A stretch of 64,000 nucleotides of DNA, taken from NCBI GenBank assembly GCA_018401705.1, contig JAGYKL010000007.1:1-64000 (forward strand). The letters run 5' to 3'. Source of the stretch: Bacteroidia bacterium (lineage in GTDB: Bacteria > Bacteroidota > Bacteroidia > M30B66). Both the position numbers and the translations under genes were made by a program. The first letter of the stretch is position 1. Every line of letters starts with the position of its first letter. The notes beneath the pieces are model-generated. The model ran no database searches. It saw only the letters and a program-made list of their open reading frames with translations, and was not told where the DNA came from. Positions 10,401 to 19,338 of the stretch are shown piece by piece.

Positions 10401-13400
10401 AGAGCCTGCTAAAGTATTATTTGCAGTAACAGTTACTGTGTGAAAAGCGGCTGTTCCATCACCTATAAATACAGGAACAGAAGCACTTGGAATTGTTGCT
10501 GAAGCAGCACCAGTATGCTTTAAAATCGGGTCATTTGACCAAGTTGATGGTGTATTCCAATTTCCATTGGTTCTACTGTAATAAGGAACTACTACACCAA
10601 ATGCAGCAGGAGCGCCAGCAGTAAAGTCGCCATCCAGCTTATTAAAGCTGTTAAAACTGATGTTATTACTAGCTTCATCTACGGCATTTATATCATTTAC
10701 TGTAGTGTACGCAATTTCCTGAAAGTTATAATAACCTGGGATGTATGCTAAATCATCAGCTAGATTTCCATAATTGAAAGTGAAATCCATAGAATTAGCA
10801 GGTATTCCACTAAACCCACTAGAAATAACCTTCCAATAATATGGTAATGCTTGTGGATCTGTTACATAGAGCTGCTGAGCATTCACTGGCCTTACATTTA
10901 AACTTCCATAAGCACTAGGTGCTGAGTTGAAAGCAATAGTTGCTGGAGTGTAATTAGTTCCAGAACCAAAGGGGAAAGTGAACGAAGTTGTGCTGCTACT
11001 GTATGTTTTTAAAATACCTGCATCAGAGAGGAATCCACCAGTACGAATAAACTTGGTAGGCCCAAAAGGCCCAGAAGTTGCAAGAATGCCTGCACCTGCA
11101 GGTAATGTTATTTTATGGTTATCGATAGAAAAAACTCTTGCACTAACAAGTTCGAGCTGATTTTCAATTATGAAATCAGAAAGCATGTTTACCTGAGCAT
11201 CACCTGCAACTCCGCCTGTATTATCAAGAGTAAGATTTACAAATGAACCATTTCCTTCGCCAAAGATGCTTTGAGTTGAAGTACCAAACATTCTTACTTT
11301 AGAAAGTGCTGTTCCTTGAACTTGAGTATTGTTTACAATATTACCAGCTACATTCAGTGTTTTACCACCTATATTAATGATTCCGGTGTTAACTCTTAAG
11401 TTTCCGTTAACATTAAGTGTAGTTGCAGAACCAAGAATTGAAACGATTGAACCTGTGGCTTTGTTAATTTCTAAGGAATTGATACCTGCTGTTGCTGATG
11501 AAGAAGTGTAAGGGGTTGCTACGGATCCACTTTCAACTTTCGCTCCCCATGCATAGATTCCTAAACTTGGATTTCCAGTATAACTGTCTTGGCAACTTGC
11601 ATTGTTAACATATAAACGCATTCTATATGATGCAATTCCATTTGACGTTGCAGAAATACGATACCACCCGTTTGCTTCTGAAGTAATTGCGGCACTTATA
11701 ACTTGTCCGTTCGTAGAAACAACCGAACCTCCACCTGTTAAATTAAACCTTGCAATTGCAGGATTACCAAAATCACCTAATCTTAGCGAAACACAAGTCC
11801 TACCGTTGGGTTTAACGAAAATACTAGCAGTTACCGGACCTGAGGTTGGAATAACAGGAGTGTAGAAACGATGATCTCCATTTTGATTTGTCTCCATTAT
11901 GCGCTCTGCAGTCATTGTACCGATAGGAGAAAGCTCAACATTAGAGCTTGATGTTAAACGTTCAAACGTGTAGTTAGCTCCGTTAACGATATTTTCAGGT
12001 CCGTTAATAAAGCTTGAGCCACCACTTGAGGAAGCACTGGCAAGTCCATTAATTGTAAAAGACTGTGATGAATTACCATTAAAAATAAGTGAGTTACTTC
12101 CCGACTTTAATTCTGCACCACTGGCAATTAGGAAGTTTCCACCTATTACAAGGTCTTGCTCACCAACTTCTAAAATTGCTGAATTACCAGAATTAATATT
12201 AAGGTTATTTAAGACTACCAAAGGCTGAGCATTGATTGTTGCTCTATTTCCATTTGAACCATCATAAGACCAATCAATATCCATTAAGCGAACTTTACCT
12301 GAGCCTGATGAAATTTGAGCAATATTTAAGTCATAAAACGGGGCTGTTGAAGATATATCAAATAAAAAGTTGCCAGTTACATTTACGTTAATTACACCAC
12401 CGGTAACATTATAATTTTGTGAATTAGAAGCAATTAATATCCCTCCAGTTGGAGTTATTCCACTTGAAGTAACTTTGGTAATATTTATTGTACCTCCTGT
12501 CATGCTGAAAACGTTTTCAGGATAAGGAAGTGAGAACGTTGCATAATAATCATTGGTACCGTTTCCAATCATATTTAATGTCCCACCTGTCATTTCGAAT
12601 GAACCACGGTGAGTAACCGCTGTTACAGAAGTCCTAAAAAGCCCCATATTAACAACACCACCATCAATCTTAAGGAAACCTGACTCACGAATTACAATTG
12701 ATCTTTGTCCGTTTTGACAAGTAAGTGATCCCTGCGTTATACGTATTGTACCATAAGGTACAATTGCCCCACCAACACCTCCATCAGTCACATTTGCTCC
12801 GTCAATCCATAAAGTTGGCAATACTCCGGGGGCACCCAGATCATAGTTTCCACCACTCGGTCCATTTAATCTTGGAACATTTATGTTTTGACCTAATCTT
12901 AGGGTACCTGAAATTGGTTCAACTGTTGGACCGGCTCCATTAAAAGCGACATTAGAAGAAGGAGAAGCTGAAACGAATAATTCATAGCCTTCATTCTTAT
13001 TCACTCTTAGATCGTAAAAATCTGCGATTGCAGAAGGCCCAAAGGTAGCTACCGTATTAGAAGTTGCTCCTAAGAATGTGATTATTGATTCTCCGGATGT
13101 GGAATTAGCATATGCAGCACCATTCTGCAAATCAATGTTTCCATTTACAGTTAAATTGCCATAGATGTTAAAATTATGAGCACCATTATAGGATGCCACA
13201 CCCAATGAACATCCAATTGAGACTGTTACATTTCCAAATACATTAAGAGTTCTATTTCCAGTGGTGCTTCCTAGATTAAATGTAGGTGAACCTGTTGAAG
13301 ATCTACTTATAGACAAATTACCATTTAGGGTAAGATTTGCATTTGGCATTGTTAATACGTAGGATGTTGCATTTGAACTACTTACAATTAAATTATTGTA

Positions 13401-15659
13401 AGTAAGTTGAGTTGCACTTAAAGCATTTGTTCCTGCAGGAAGATTGTAGTATTCTACTGTTCCGCCTGTTGAAGAAACAAACTGAGAATATGAGCCTCCA
13501 GGGAAACTCACACTTGAAAGTCTTAATGTGCCTTTTCCATCTACCGCTCCAAAATCATTACCTGTAGTAGTTCCTATGTCAAGTGTTCCTCCTTCTTGAA
13601 TAGTCATTGAGCCGATTGTGCGATCTGCTATTGATGTAACAGTTCTACCATTTAGAATAACTACCTGATCTCCCGGTCCGGGAACAATTGGAGAAACCAA
13701 TGTAGATCCTGAGGGATCTGTAGTCCAAGTGTTTGGATCAGCCCAATCACCTGATTGATAGCTATAAAGCGATGTTCTAACAGTTGGATCAAAAGCAGTC
13801 CACTGACCCGTTAAAAAAGTTGAACCTGTCGAGAAAAAAGGATTTGAACCTGGAGTGCTTGGTCCACTCACTGTATTTAATGATGAGCCATCCCATACAC
13901 GTGGCTGATATAGTGCAACCGAACCAATAACCTCTGCTGGTGAAAAGTTAAAACTAACTGAAGCAGTAATGCCATTCATGTTAGCTGTTTCTACATCCCA
14001 AAACTTGATAAGAGCATTATTAAAATATGGAATATTTGGTTGCCTGTCAGGAACTGCCCTTACTGCAATAGAACCTGTTCCAACAAAAGAACAAGTTAGA
14101 GAAGTCACGGTCATTGGGGTATAAAAACCATTTGAACCTACAGGGAATCGTCCACCTGGAAGATTTGTAGTTATATGACTTAAAGCTGTACATTCTTTCA
14201 CAAAACGGCCCTGGCCATCAGTAACAATCATTCGAGAAGAATTCCAAGAACCAGCAGCTGCTGGTAATAAAGTTGCGTTAGGGCTTAGCTTTAAACTATT
14301 TGCACCCAGAACCATTCGCACTGCGGTGGAAAAATTAAGCACACCATCGATGGCTAATCCGCCAGATAATGTTTTTTCTCCACTTCCGCTAAGTGTTACA
14401 TTTTTGCAATTAAGAGATGCGAGAACAGTTTGATCTCCTGAACGATTATAATTAATTGAAGATGAACCTGTAGCTGCTGCTGTATTTAAAGTACCAATTG
14501 AATTTGAAGCTCCGCCTAAATTCATAGTATGATTGGCTCCAGACACATTTATGGCTCCAGCACCTGATAAATCACCTTGAACTGTTAAAGTGGTAGCTGT
14601 AGTACCAAGATTTAATGTACCTGCGGCAATAGTTAAAGATGCAAAAGTTGTGGTTGTAGTTGCAGAAGGCACAAAAGTTAGAGAACCACCTGCTTTATTA
14701 ACTACGACACTTGGAAATGTTTCGGCATTAGAGAAATTATAAGTTGCTGAAGAAGAACCATCAAATATTATGGTTGATCCTGAGAAAGTTGCATTTAAGG
14801 CTCCTCTGTTAAAATTGCCAGAAATAGTTATATCAGGAACTGTTTTAGTTCCTGAACCACTCAATGTTAAATTGTAATAAGACGCATCCCTGATAGTTTG
14901 AGTACCCCCACTGTAATTAACTAAGCTACCAACTCCATTCGCAATAAAAGTCCCCGAAACCATTGGAGCAGTTGCATTTTTATAGTCAAGAGAAGAACCT
15001 GCAGCATTTATCCAAGTAGAACCAGCGTTTGAACCGTTCAAAGTTCCCGATACAACATTTACTGAAGCTGTTGAAGTAACAACAACATCTGGATCAAGAA
15101 TCATTGGACCTGTAAATGAGAGTGCATTTGAACCGCTAATTGAAAGACTAGATTCAAAAGTAGAAGCACTAGTGTTACCTTTATTAAAGGTTCCATTATT
15201 CACTATGTCTCCACCAAAAATAAAGTTACTGGCTTGAGTAATTGAGAACGATCCTCCAGTGTTAACAGTTAATGTCCCAAAGAATGAATTTGTTCCACCA
15301 TTATTGTTATCTGCTACAGATCCAGAAATCACAGTGGCCCCATTAACGGTAAAATTCTGTGCCGAAATTGTTAAAGTTCGGGCAGAGTTTACAGTAAGTT
15401 CATTAATATCTACAACAACATTAGCTGTTACATTTGTATTAATGATTACATTGTCTCCCGGGCCAGGTGTTCCTAAAGGAGCCCATACTACTGTTGACCA
15501 GTTTCCTGCTGTAGTACTTGTATAAGTTGTTTGAGCATTAATCGACCCTCCCAATCCTGAAAACAACAGAAATAGCAAGGCAATTAAACTAAAACTCCTT
15601 CCCTTCCATGACTGTCGAAAGGATGGAGCTTGTTGAATGGGTAGAGTAATTGTATTCAT
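7452..15659 (-). CDS. Giant modular cell-surface adhesin, N-terminal and central part
   Basis: Together with the downstream frame this would encode about 3750 residues. I place the start at the ATG at 15659, giving a signal peptide (LIALLFLLFSGLGGSINAQ). The open frame actually extends 130 codons further to 16049, but that segment is not signal-like. The body is Ser/Thr/Asn/Gly-rich beta-strand sequence in modules opening with a W-rich motif (AGNWSTVVWAPLGTPGPGD; SGDWADPNTWTTDPSG; NGNWNTPSTWSNDP; GGSWSDPNSWSTDAI). Each module later carries FxFPxGxxxxYTPAxI followed by YYW. A distinct GWYRISATS...YAWGAKVESG region (about plus 11480-12000) resembles carbohydrate-binding or tail-fibre domains. 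The modular design suggests adhesion or carbohydrate binding; ligand unknown. The frame ends at stop codons that I think are not genuine (see findings). Confidence 0.82.
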   Translation of the reverse strand: MNTITLPIQQAPSFRQSWKGRSFSLIALLFLLFSGLGGSINAQTTYTSTTAGNWSTVVWAPLGTPGPGDNVIINTNVTANVVVDINELTVNSARTLTISAQNFTVNGATVISGSVADNNNGGTNSFFGTLTVNTGGSFSITQASNFIFGGDIVNNGTFNKGNTSASTFESSLSISGSNALSFTGPMILDPDVVVTSTASVNVVSGTLNGSNAGSTWINAAGSSLDYKNATAPMVSGTFIANGVGSLVNYSGGTQTIRDASYYNLTLSGSGTKTVPDITISGNFNRGALNATFSGSTIIFDGSSSATYNFSNAETFPSVVVNKAGGSLTFVPSATTTTTFASLTIAAGTLNLGTTATTLTVQGDLSGAGAINVSGANHTMNLGGASNSIGTLNTAAATGSSSINYNRSGDQTVLASLNCKNVTLSGSGEKTLSGGLAIDGVLNFSTAVRMVLGANSLKLSPNATLLPAAAGSWNSSRMIVTDGQGRFVKECTALSHITTNLPGGRFPVGSNGFYTPMTVTSLTCSFVGTGSIAVRAVPDRQPNIPYFNNALIKFWDVETANMNGITASVSFNFSPAEVIGSVALYQPRVWDGSSLNTVSGPSTPGSNPFFSTGSTFLTGQWTAFDPTVRTSLYSYQSGDWADPNTWTTDPSGSTLVSPIVPGPGDQVVILNGRTVTSIADRTIGSMTIQEGGTLDIGTTTGNDFGAVDGKGTLRLSSVSFPGGSYSQFVSSTGGTVEYYNLPAGTNALSATQLTYNNLIVSSSNATSYVLTMPNANLTLNGNLSISRSSTGSPTFNLGSTTGNRTLNVFGNVTVSIGCSLGVASYNGAHNFNIYGNLTVNGNIDLQNGAAYANSTSGESIITFLGATSNTVATFGPSAIADFYDLRVNKNEGYELFVSASPSSNVAFNGAGPTVEPISGTLRLGQNINVPRLNGPSGGNYDLGAPGVLPTLWIDGANVTDGGVGGAIVPYGTIRITQGSLTCQNGQRSIVIRESGFLKIDGGVVNMGLFRTSVTAVTHRGSFEMTGGTLNMIGNGTNDYYATFSLPYPENVFSMTGGTINITKVTSSGITPTGGILIASNSQNYNVTGGVINVNVTGNFLFDISSTAPFYDLNIAQISSGSGKVRLMDIDWSYDGSNGNRATINAQPLVVLNNLNINSGNSAILEVGEQDLVIGGNFLIASGAELKSGSNSLIFNGNSSQSFTINGLASASSSGGSSFINGPENIVNGANYTFERLTSSSNVELSPIGTMTAERIMETNQNGDHRFYTPVIPTSGPVTASIFVKPNGRTCVSLRLGDFGNPAIARFNLTGGGSVVSTNGQVISAAITSEANGWYRISATSNGIASYRMRLYVNNASCQDSYTGNPSLGIYAWGAKVESGSVATPYTSSSATAGINSLEINKATGSIVSILGSATTLNVNGNLRVNTGIINIGGKTLNVAGNIVNNTQVQGTALSKVRMFGTSTQSIFGEGNGSFVNLTLDNTGGVAGDAQVNMLSDFIIENQLELVSARVFSIDNHKITLPAGAGILATSGPFGPTKFIRTGGFLSDAGILKTYSSSTTSFTFPFGSGTNYTPATIAFNSAPSAYGSLNVRPVNAQQLYVTDPQALPYYWKVISSGFSGIPANSMDFTFNYGNLADDLAYIPGYYNFQEIAYTTVNDINAVDEASNNISFNSFNKLDGDFTAGAPAAFGVVVPYYSRTNGNWNTPSTWSNDPILKHTGAASATIPSASVPVFIGDGTAAFHTVTVTANNTLAGSLIIDSGSTLDVGATTGNNFGALPYATAGGAGRLRISSAIATAEFPGGDFGLFFTLDGGTTEYYSTSTSFTAPAFTGAPTNMEIRTYKNLSLNPSSSATVTIADSDLEIYQDLTVNGNASGIALFSDVSERTLNLRGNLNITSGTLRLGSVTTQAVNVDGNIVIGNAGRFDVANTGSVEHQISLLGNITNNGTLQMNQASSATISFIGENSRSVTGTNGAASTNFAKVILNKGTSSAILLNVDVAGSLSAPSDSWLSLVNGTFRLSKSGTLTLTNQPASDFVIPATTALSLNHVGAVINAAMVDDNDADLILAGKLEVLNGTLNVGNVAHTSHNDIEYSATNVPVITVSGNGILNVNGQIRRSTSVLLGALSYSQADNSTVLVRGKNAEAASSFNLNRAKFEVLNPGSSFNMSGNSLLIIDRTGLASGIFGDLYLAPSSSSVSGGEVRVGTSSTPPASSNFAVNSNVGFWDFTVDGTITSKTATIQGNPITIKNNLSILNSSVFNTNGLNVNIGGGLINENPNATASLTLGGFRTQNATQVTTFAGTSMNPTITGVTGNLTNFANLVFNNTFIGGSYIISANTNLRINGNMSLLNGTLAAGDNFVSVTGNVINNGTHTSVSPGYLVFNGSSNQTISGNGSGVFGSVRLSNSAGVDLLTATTINGDLNFQAGSFYINNNLLTLGVNASTSGTINQASMIRLNGVLSDAGLRKMYPATAHDFTFPIGVTLKYTPARINVTSNNTAGSVTIKPVNVKHPATTDPLAKELTYYWNTSSTGFSAATAVTHTYNYLQTDATNGDETQYRVGRYFSNIWVPQFGIPASVNSATNTMTLAAVNYFNGDYTAGEQSEFDQLLVYYSRNATLGGSWSDPNSWSTDAILMHAGPAASSAPAFNSVVIAAGHTINVANDNRSASTAIVEGTLNLNGTLGHNFGSVTGTGTIRMTPTLSNQFIFPGGDYSNFVNAGRGTIEYNSVSNSRSSISRNI

Positions 15660-16062
15660 AGGGTTAGGGTTAGCATAGTTATTAAACATAAAACGCCTGA
15701 TAAGTAGCCAAAACGGACCACTATCAGGCAGTTGAATCATCTTGTTTCGCCGGCTATTACCGGGGTTCAGTCTGGTAAAATTGATCATATATTCAAAATC
15801 GTAGAGAATCTTTGTGGTTTCTGAACGAAGAGTTCTAATAAAGGTTATTGGCAATCCCGATAGGACTGTAAGTAATTTGCTTATTTTCGAATCAACTGAC
15901 AAATAAGCACCATGTACAACATGCAATTTCGGCGAAAAATTACAACTACACCTCTGAGTGTCATAAAAACACATTAAACTGCTTAAAGCCCAACAATAAA
16001 AAGACTTCAAGACGTTTATTAATGAGTGTGATTTATTATTTGGGCGCATTTTTACAGGTTAG
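15660..16062 (-). promoter_or_regulatory. Long leader (or N-terminal extension) of the adhesin gene, with hairpin
   Basis: About 400 bases separate the predicted transcription start (near 16063) from the signal-peptide ATG at 15659. The segment is open in the adhesin frame from an ATG at 16049, which lies about 14 bases after the predicted start, so either it is a long untranslated leader or a 130-residue extension is made. Near its 3' end is an inverted repeat GCCTGATA (15695-15702) / TATCAGGC (15722-15729), which could form a hairpin about 35 bases before the start codon. Confidence 0.45.
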
Positions 16063-16069
16063 GATTCTG

Positions 16070-16098
16070 CAAAATTACGAAAAAATCTTACATGCAAA
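16070..16098 (-). promoter_or_regulatory. Bacteroidota-type promoter of the adhesin gene
   Basis: On the minus strand TTTG (16098-16095), 17 bases, then TAATTTTG (16077-16070) matches the TTG-N17-23-TAnnTTTG consensus known for flavobacteria. Transcription would start near 16063. Confidence 0.65.
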
Positions 16099-16109
16099 TT
16101 TAATTAGCG

Positions 16110-18050
16110 TTAAAAGGATGTTTGCTTATTTTTTAAATAAGGCAAACTAAATCGCTTATTATCAATAATAAAGACAAGCCAACTGACAGATTGTGACCAG
16201 CTAAAGTTATTCTCAAGTCGAACCCTTCCATCTGTTGATACTTCAAATTCGCCCTGAAGTTTTCCATTTCCATCATAAACGCTCACTTTCTTAGGTAATT
16301 CTAAACCTGACTTACTGATTAAATAAACGTCTGTAGATGAAGGGTTTGGATATAACAAATAATCGTCAGAAATATCTGCTGACAATACATGGTTCTTACG
16401 AGATTCAACTAAAACATCGTTTTTAGGGTCTATTATTATGTCAGTGCATATAAAATCAACATTCATTTTAAATGTTTGAGTTGATTCTGTTAAGTCTATG
16501 TGGATTAATGAATCACCAAGATCTGACTGAAGTAATACCGGAAGCTTTAATATTTTTAAGTCTGAAGAATTTACCGAAGTAGACTGCGTAAGTTCAAACT
16601 CGAGGACATCGAGGTTTTGTGACCAGTTAACAGAAACTAAGGCATGGCCTTGCTCAAAAATCCAGTTTTGAAAAAACTGCTGTAAGTCGCAAGAGCACGC
16701 TGACTCAACGATATAAACAAAGTCAACTGTTTTTGCAAACCCATCGCTAGAGAATTCAGTAAGGTAATTTCTTAGAGCATTAAAAAATGCAACATCACCA
16801 ATTTGGTTTCTAAGCATATGCAAAACCATAGCCGCTTTAGAATAGCTGAGTCTTCCGCTAAAAATATCTGTTACTGAATTAGTATCACTCACATAAATAG
16901 AACCTCCTGGAATAGATAAGATAAACTCCTTTTGATCCTTCTTCCATTTCTCAAATTCATCTGGCCTAAAGCGCTCAAAATAAACTGCCGTTAAATAGGT
17001 TGCAAAACCTTCATTCAGCCATATATCCGACCAGGAGCCGCAGGTTACCAGATTTCCAAACCATTGATGAGCTAATTCGTGAATTTTCAAGGTTTCGTCG
17101 GGATTACGCATAGAGCTCATTGTTTGATGTTCCATTCCCCCTGACCAGGGGAACTGAGCATGACCATACTTCTCATTGCTGAATGGATATGGCAATAACA
17201 AACTATCAACAAACTGAATCATTGGAGGAAACCGAGGATCTGTTTCTTCCCATATTGAATTTTCTTCGGGATAGACATAATCTAATATCGGCAATGACGC
17301 TTCCCTTAAATTAACAGTATCTGACCTTACAAAATAATCTCCAACAACAGTCGAAATAAGGTATGGTGCAATTCTATATTTGTGTTTCCAATGATGAATC
17401 CATGAAACACCAGAAGAATCTATAGATTGCAATAACCCGTTTCCGGCAGCTAACATGCCACTTGGCGTTTCAATAAAGACATCTATTGAGTCAATTTTTG
17501 AATTGCGGTAAACAGGACATGGCCACCAATCTCCCGAGCCATATGGCTCGGATAAAGTATAAATATACGACCTCCCATAGGGACTCTGATTTATCTCAAA
17601 AGACCCAAATCCACTTGAAGGAGGTTCGCCATGATAATAGATTTCGACTTGAATAAGCTCACCATCAGCAAATTGAAGTAAATCAACTTCAAGTTTATTT
17701 TCATTATGATTAAAATTCAGCGAGATTCCCGCAGATGAAAGCACCGAATCTACTTCTAGCTCATCACTTAGCAGAAGTCTAATATTACTGCCCTTAGACG
17801 CATCATATAAAAATGTATGTTTTACATATCCATCAATGAACCTTTGGGCGGGCGATAATTTCCAATATGCTTCTAAATGTATCGTGGATTGAGAAGGGCT
17901 TTCTTCATCAAGAATAAACTCTTGTATGCTCTTAAGTCTTGATTCTGAGGCAGCCAATTCTTTAGTCAAGCCAACGTGATTGATTTGCCCTTGTATTAAA
18001 GCGCTATAAAACAGTGCAATACCAACTAAATAAGCTACTAACCCTTTCAT
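16110..18050 (-). CDS. Secreted M1-family zinc aminopeptidase with T9SS sorting domain
   Basis: Cleaves N-terminal residues from peptides outside the cell. A signal peptide (about residues 1-21) precedes the M1 N-terminal beta domain. The substrate-binding GGMEH motif (304-308), zinc ligands HELAH (324-328) and third ligand E347 in NEGFA are all present, so it should be active. After the catalytic part a beta-rich tail starting LLYPNPSSTDVYLIS and ending near the C-terminus is a type A T9SS sorting domain, which predicts export across the outer membrane. It lies 60 bases upstream of the adhesin promoter on the same strand and is separated by it, so the two are probably separate transcripts. 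Confidence 0.92.
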   Translation of the reverse strand: MKGLVAYLVGIALFYSALIQGQINHVGLTKELAASESRLKSIQEFILDEESPSQSTIHLEAYWKLSPAQRFIDGYVKHTFLYDASKGSNIRLLLSDELEVDSVLSSAGISLNFNHNENKLEVDLLQFADGELIQVEIYYHGEPPSSGFGSFEINQSPYGRSYIYTLSEPYGSGDWWPCPVYRNSKIDSIDVFIETPSGMLAAGNGLLQSIDSSGVSWIHHWKHKYRIAPYLISTVVGDYFVRSDTVNLREASLPILDYVYPEENSIWEETDPRFPPMIQFVDSLLLPYPFSNEKYGHAQFPWSGGMEHQTMSSMRNPDETLKIHELAHQWFGNLVTCGSWSDIWLNEGFATYLTAVYFERFRPDEFEKWKKDQKEFILSIPGGSIYVSDTNSVTDIFSGRLSYSKAAMVLHMLRNQIGDVAFFNALRNYLTEFSSDGFAKTVDFVYIVESACSCDLQQFFQNWIFEQGHALVSVNWSQNLDVLEFELTQSTSVNSSDLKILKLPVLLQSDLGDSLIHIDLTESTQTFKMNVDFICTDIIIDPKNDVLVESRKNHVLSADISDDYLLYPNPSSTDVYLISKSGLELPKKVSVYDGNGKLQGEFEVSTDGRVRLENNFSWSQSVSWLVFIIDNKRFSLPYLKNKQTSF

Positions 18051-18137
18051 AAGGCAAAACCTTAAATTTAGTTAATTAATGTTACACCTTGGGATAATAA
18101 AGTAATTTAGCCACCCTTGATTTAAAAAAGCTTCATT

Positions 18138-18386
18138 ATGTGGGAAACTGTTGACGAAAAGCTGCATCGTAATTTCGAGTTTAAGAACTTTATTGAAGCC
18201 TTTGCTTTTATTAGTAAAGTGGCGTTAATTTCTGAAAGGGTAAATCATCACCCTGAGATTAGAAACATCTATAACAAGGTGGAGATATTCTTATATACTC
18301 ATGACGAAGAGAATACAATAACTGAGAAAGACAGGCATCTTGCCGAGAAAATAGATCAGGCGTATAAAACTACGGTTGCTGTCTAA
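18138..18386 (+). CDS. phhB: 4a-hydroxytetrahydrobiopterin dehydratase (pterin-carbinolamine dehydratase)
   Basis: Dehydrates the carbinolamine form of the pterin cofactor after aromatic amino-acid hydroxylation. The 82-residue product has the whole compact family signature: NHHPE (36-40) with the catalytic histidine pair, then IYNKVEIFLYTHD (44-56). Length is at the short end of the family, lacking the first alpha helix extension some members have. It is read divergently from the M1 peptidase and converges on tonB with only 36 bases between. No phenylalanine hydroxylase gene is in the window. Confidence 0.9.
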   Translation: MWETVDEKLHRNFEFKNFIEAFAFISKVALISERVNHHPEIRNIYNKVEIFLYTHDEENTITEKDRHLAEKIDQAYKTTVAV

Positions 18387-18422
18387 ATTCCCGACAATCT
18401 CTGCCTATGCTGCTAAAGAAAT

Positions 18423-19247
18423 TTACCTAATTGTGAATTTTACAGGCATTCTAAATCTTACTGAAACAGGCTGACCACTTTGCAAACCTGGTTTCCAAAC
18501 TGGCATTTTGCTAATGACTCTAATAACTTCATCATTGAAGCCAGGGTCGGGTGTTTGCAGAATTTCAATATCTCCAATCTTGCCTTCCGAATTCACAACG
18601 AAAGCAACAAAGACAGTTCCGCCAATACGGTCTGTTCTTAACCTTTGAGGATACCTTAGGTTCTTACCTAAATAAGAATACATTTTCTCAATACCACCAG
18701 GAAATTCTGGCATAATCTCAGCAAAATCTGTAATACCAGGCTTCGAAACAGACCCAACACCTTTTTCTGAGCCGCTTTCATTACCTTCTGATGGCAAAAT
18801 CTCTCCCTTATCGCCTTGACCCTGAGAATTATAAGCAAGTGTATCTGGGTTTTCTTTCTGCTCCACTTTTTTCTCCTCCTTCTTTGCATCAGTATCAGGA
18901 ACAGGTGGCAAGTCATCCTTATTTATCTCTTTTCTTCCGGCAAGTGGCATTATATTTTTTTTGGGAGGAAAGTCTTTAGGGATCTCAGGTGTTTCGGGAT
19001 TAATAATTTCCAAAACTCTTTCATTTAAATCTTTGAAAGTTGTTTCAAAAACACCCGGAGCTTGTCGCAGGTAGGTAATATAAATACAACCAACAATTAA
19101 TGCTAAGGCTGTTGATGTGATAAAAAAGCCTGCTAACAAGTTCGAATCCTGCTCTTTTCTTAGCTGAAAAGCACCATAGTTTTTGTTTCTGCGCTCAAAC
19201 ACGATCTCATTGAATGAAATCATGGAGCCTTTTGATTTATTGAACAT
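18423..19247 (-). CDS. tonB: TonB-family energy transducer
   Basis: Couples the inner-membrane proton gradient to outer-membrane TonB-dependent receptors. An N-terminal cytoplasmic stretch containing FERRNKNYGAFQLRK is typical of Bacteroidota TonB proteins. It precedes one transmembrane helix (about 38-58), a Pro/Lys/Glu-rich periplasmic linker, and the C-terminal TonB domain (about 185-274) with YPQRLRTDRIGGTVFVAFVV and a C-terminal VRFRMPVKFTIR strand. The 274-residue length is normal. The start at 19247 is chosen; an internal Met at codon 9 is the alternative. ExbB/ExbD genes are not adjacent, so this may be one of several paralogues. Confidence 0.87.
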   Translation of the reverse strand: MFNKSKGSMISFNEIVFERRNKNYGAFQLRKEQDSNLLAGFFITSTALALIVGCIYITYLRQAPGVFETTFKDLNERVLEIINPETPEIPKDFPPKKNIMPLAGRKEINKDDLPPVPDTDAKKEEKKVEQKENPDTLAYNSQGQGDKGEILPSEGNESGSEKGVGSVSKPGITDFAEIMPEFPGGIEKMYSYLGKNLRYPQRLRTDRIGGTVFVAFVVNSEGKIGDIEILQTPDPGFNDEVIRVISKMPVWKPGLQSGQPVSVRFRMPVKFTIR

Positions 19248-19338
19248 AAGCCGTGTTTTTTTTAGGTTCTTATGCTCCTATAACGCAAGGGTTGAACAGA
19301 AATGATAGTTATTGCGCTACAATATTTTTACTTTATCG

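Noticed and set aside
12725-12943. Plus-strand open frames opposite the adhesin and other long genes
   Set aside because: They are antisense shadows of low-complexity coding sequence without signal, motif or start support.
15660-15673. Telomere-like TTAGGG repeats before the adhesin start
   Set aside because: Only about two and a half copies, and they simply encode the Asn-Pro pairs just before the start codon.
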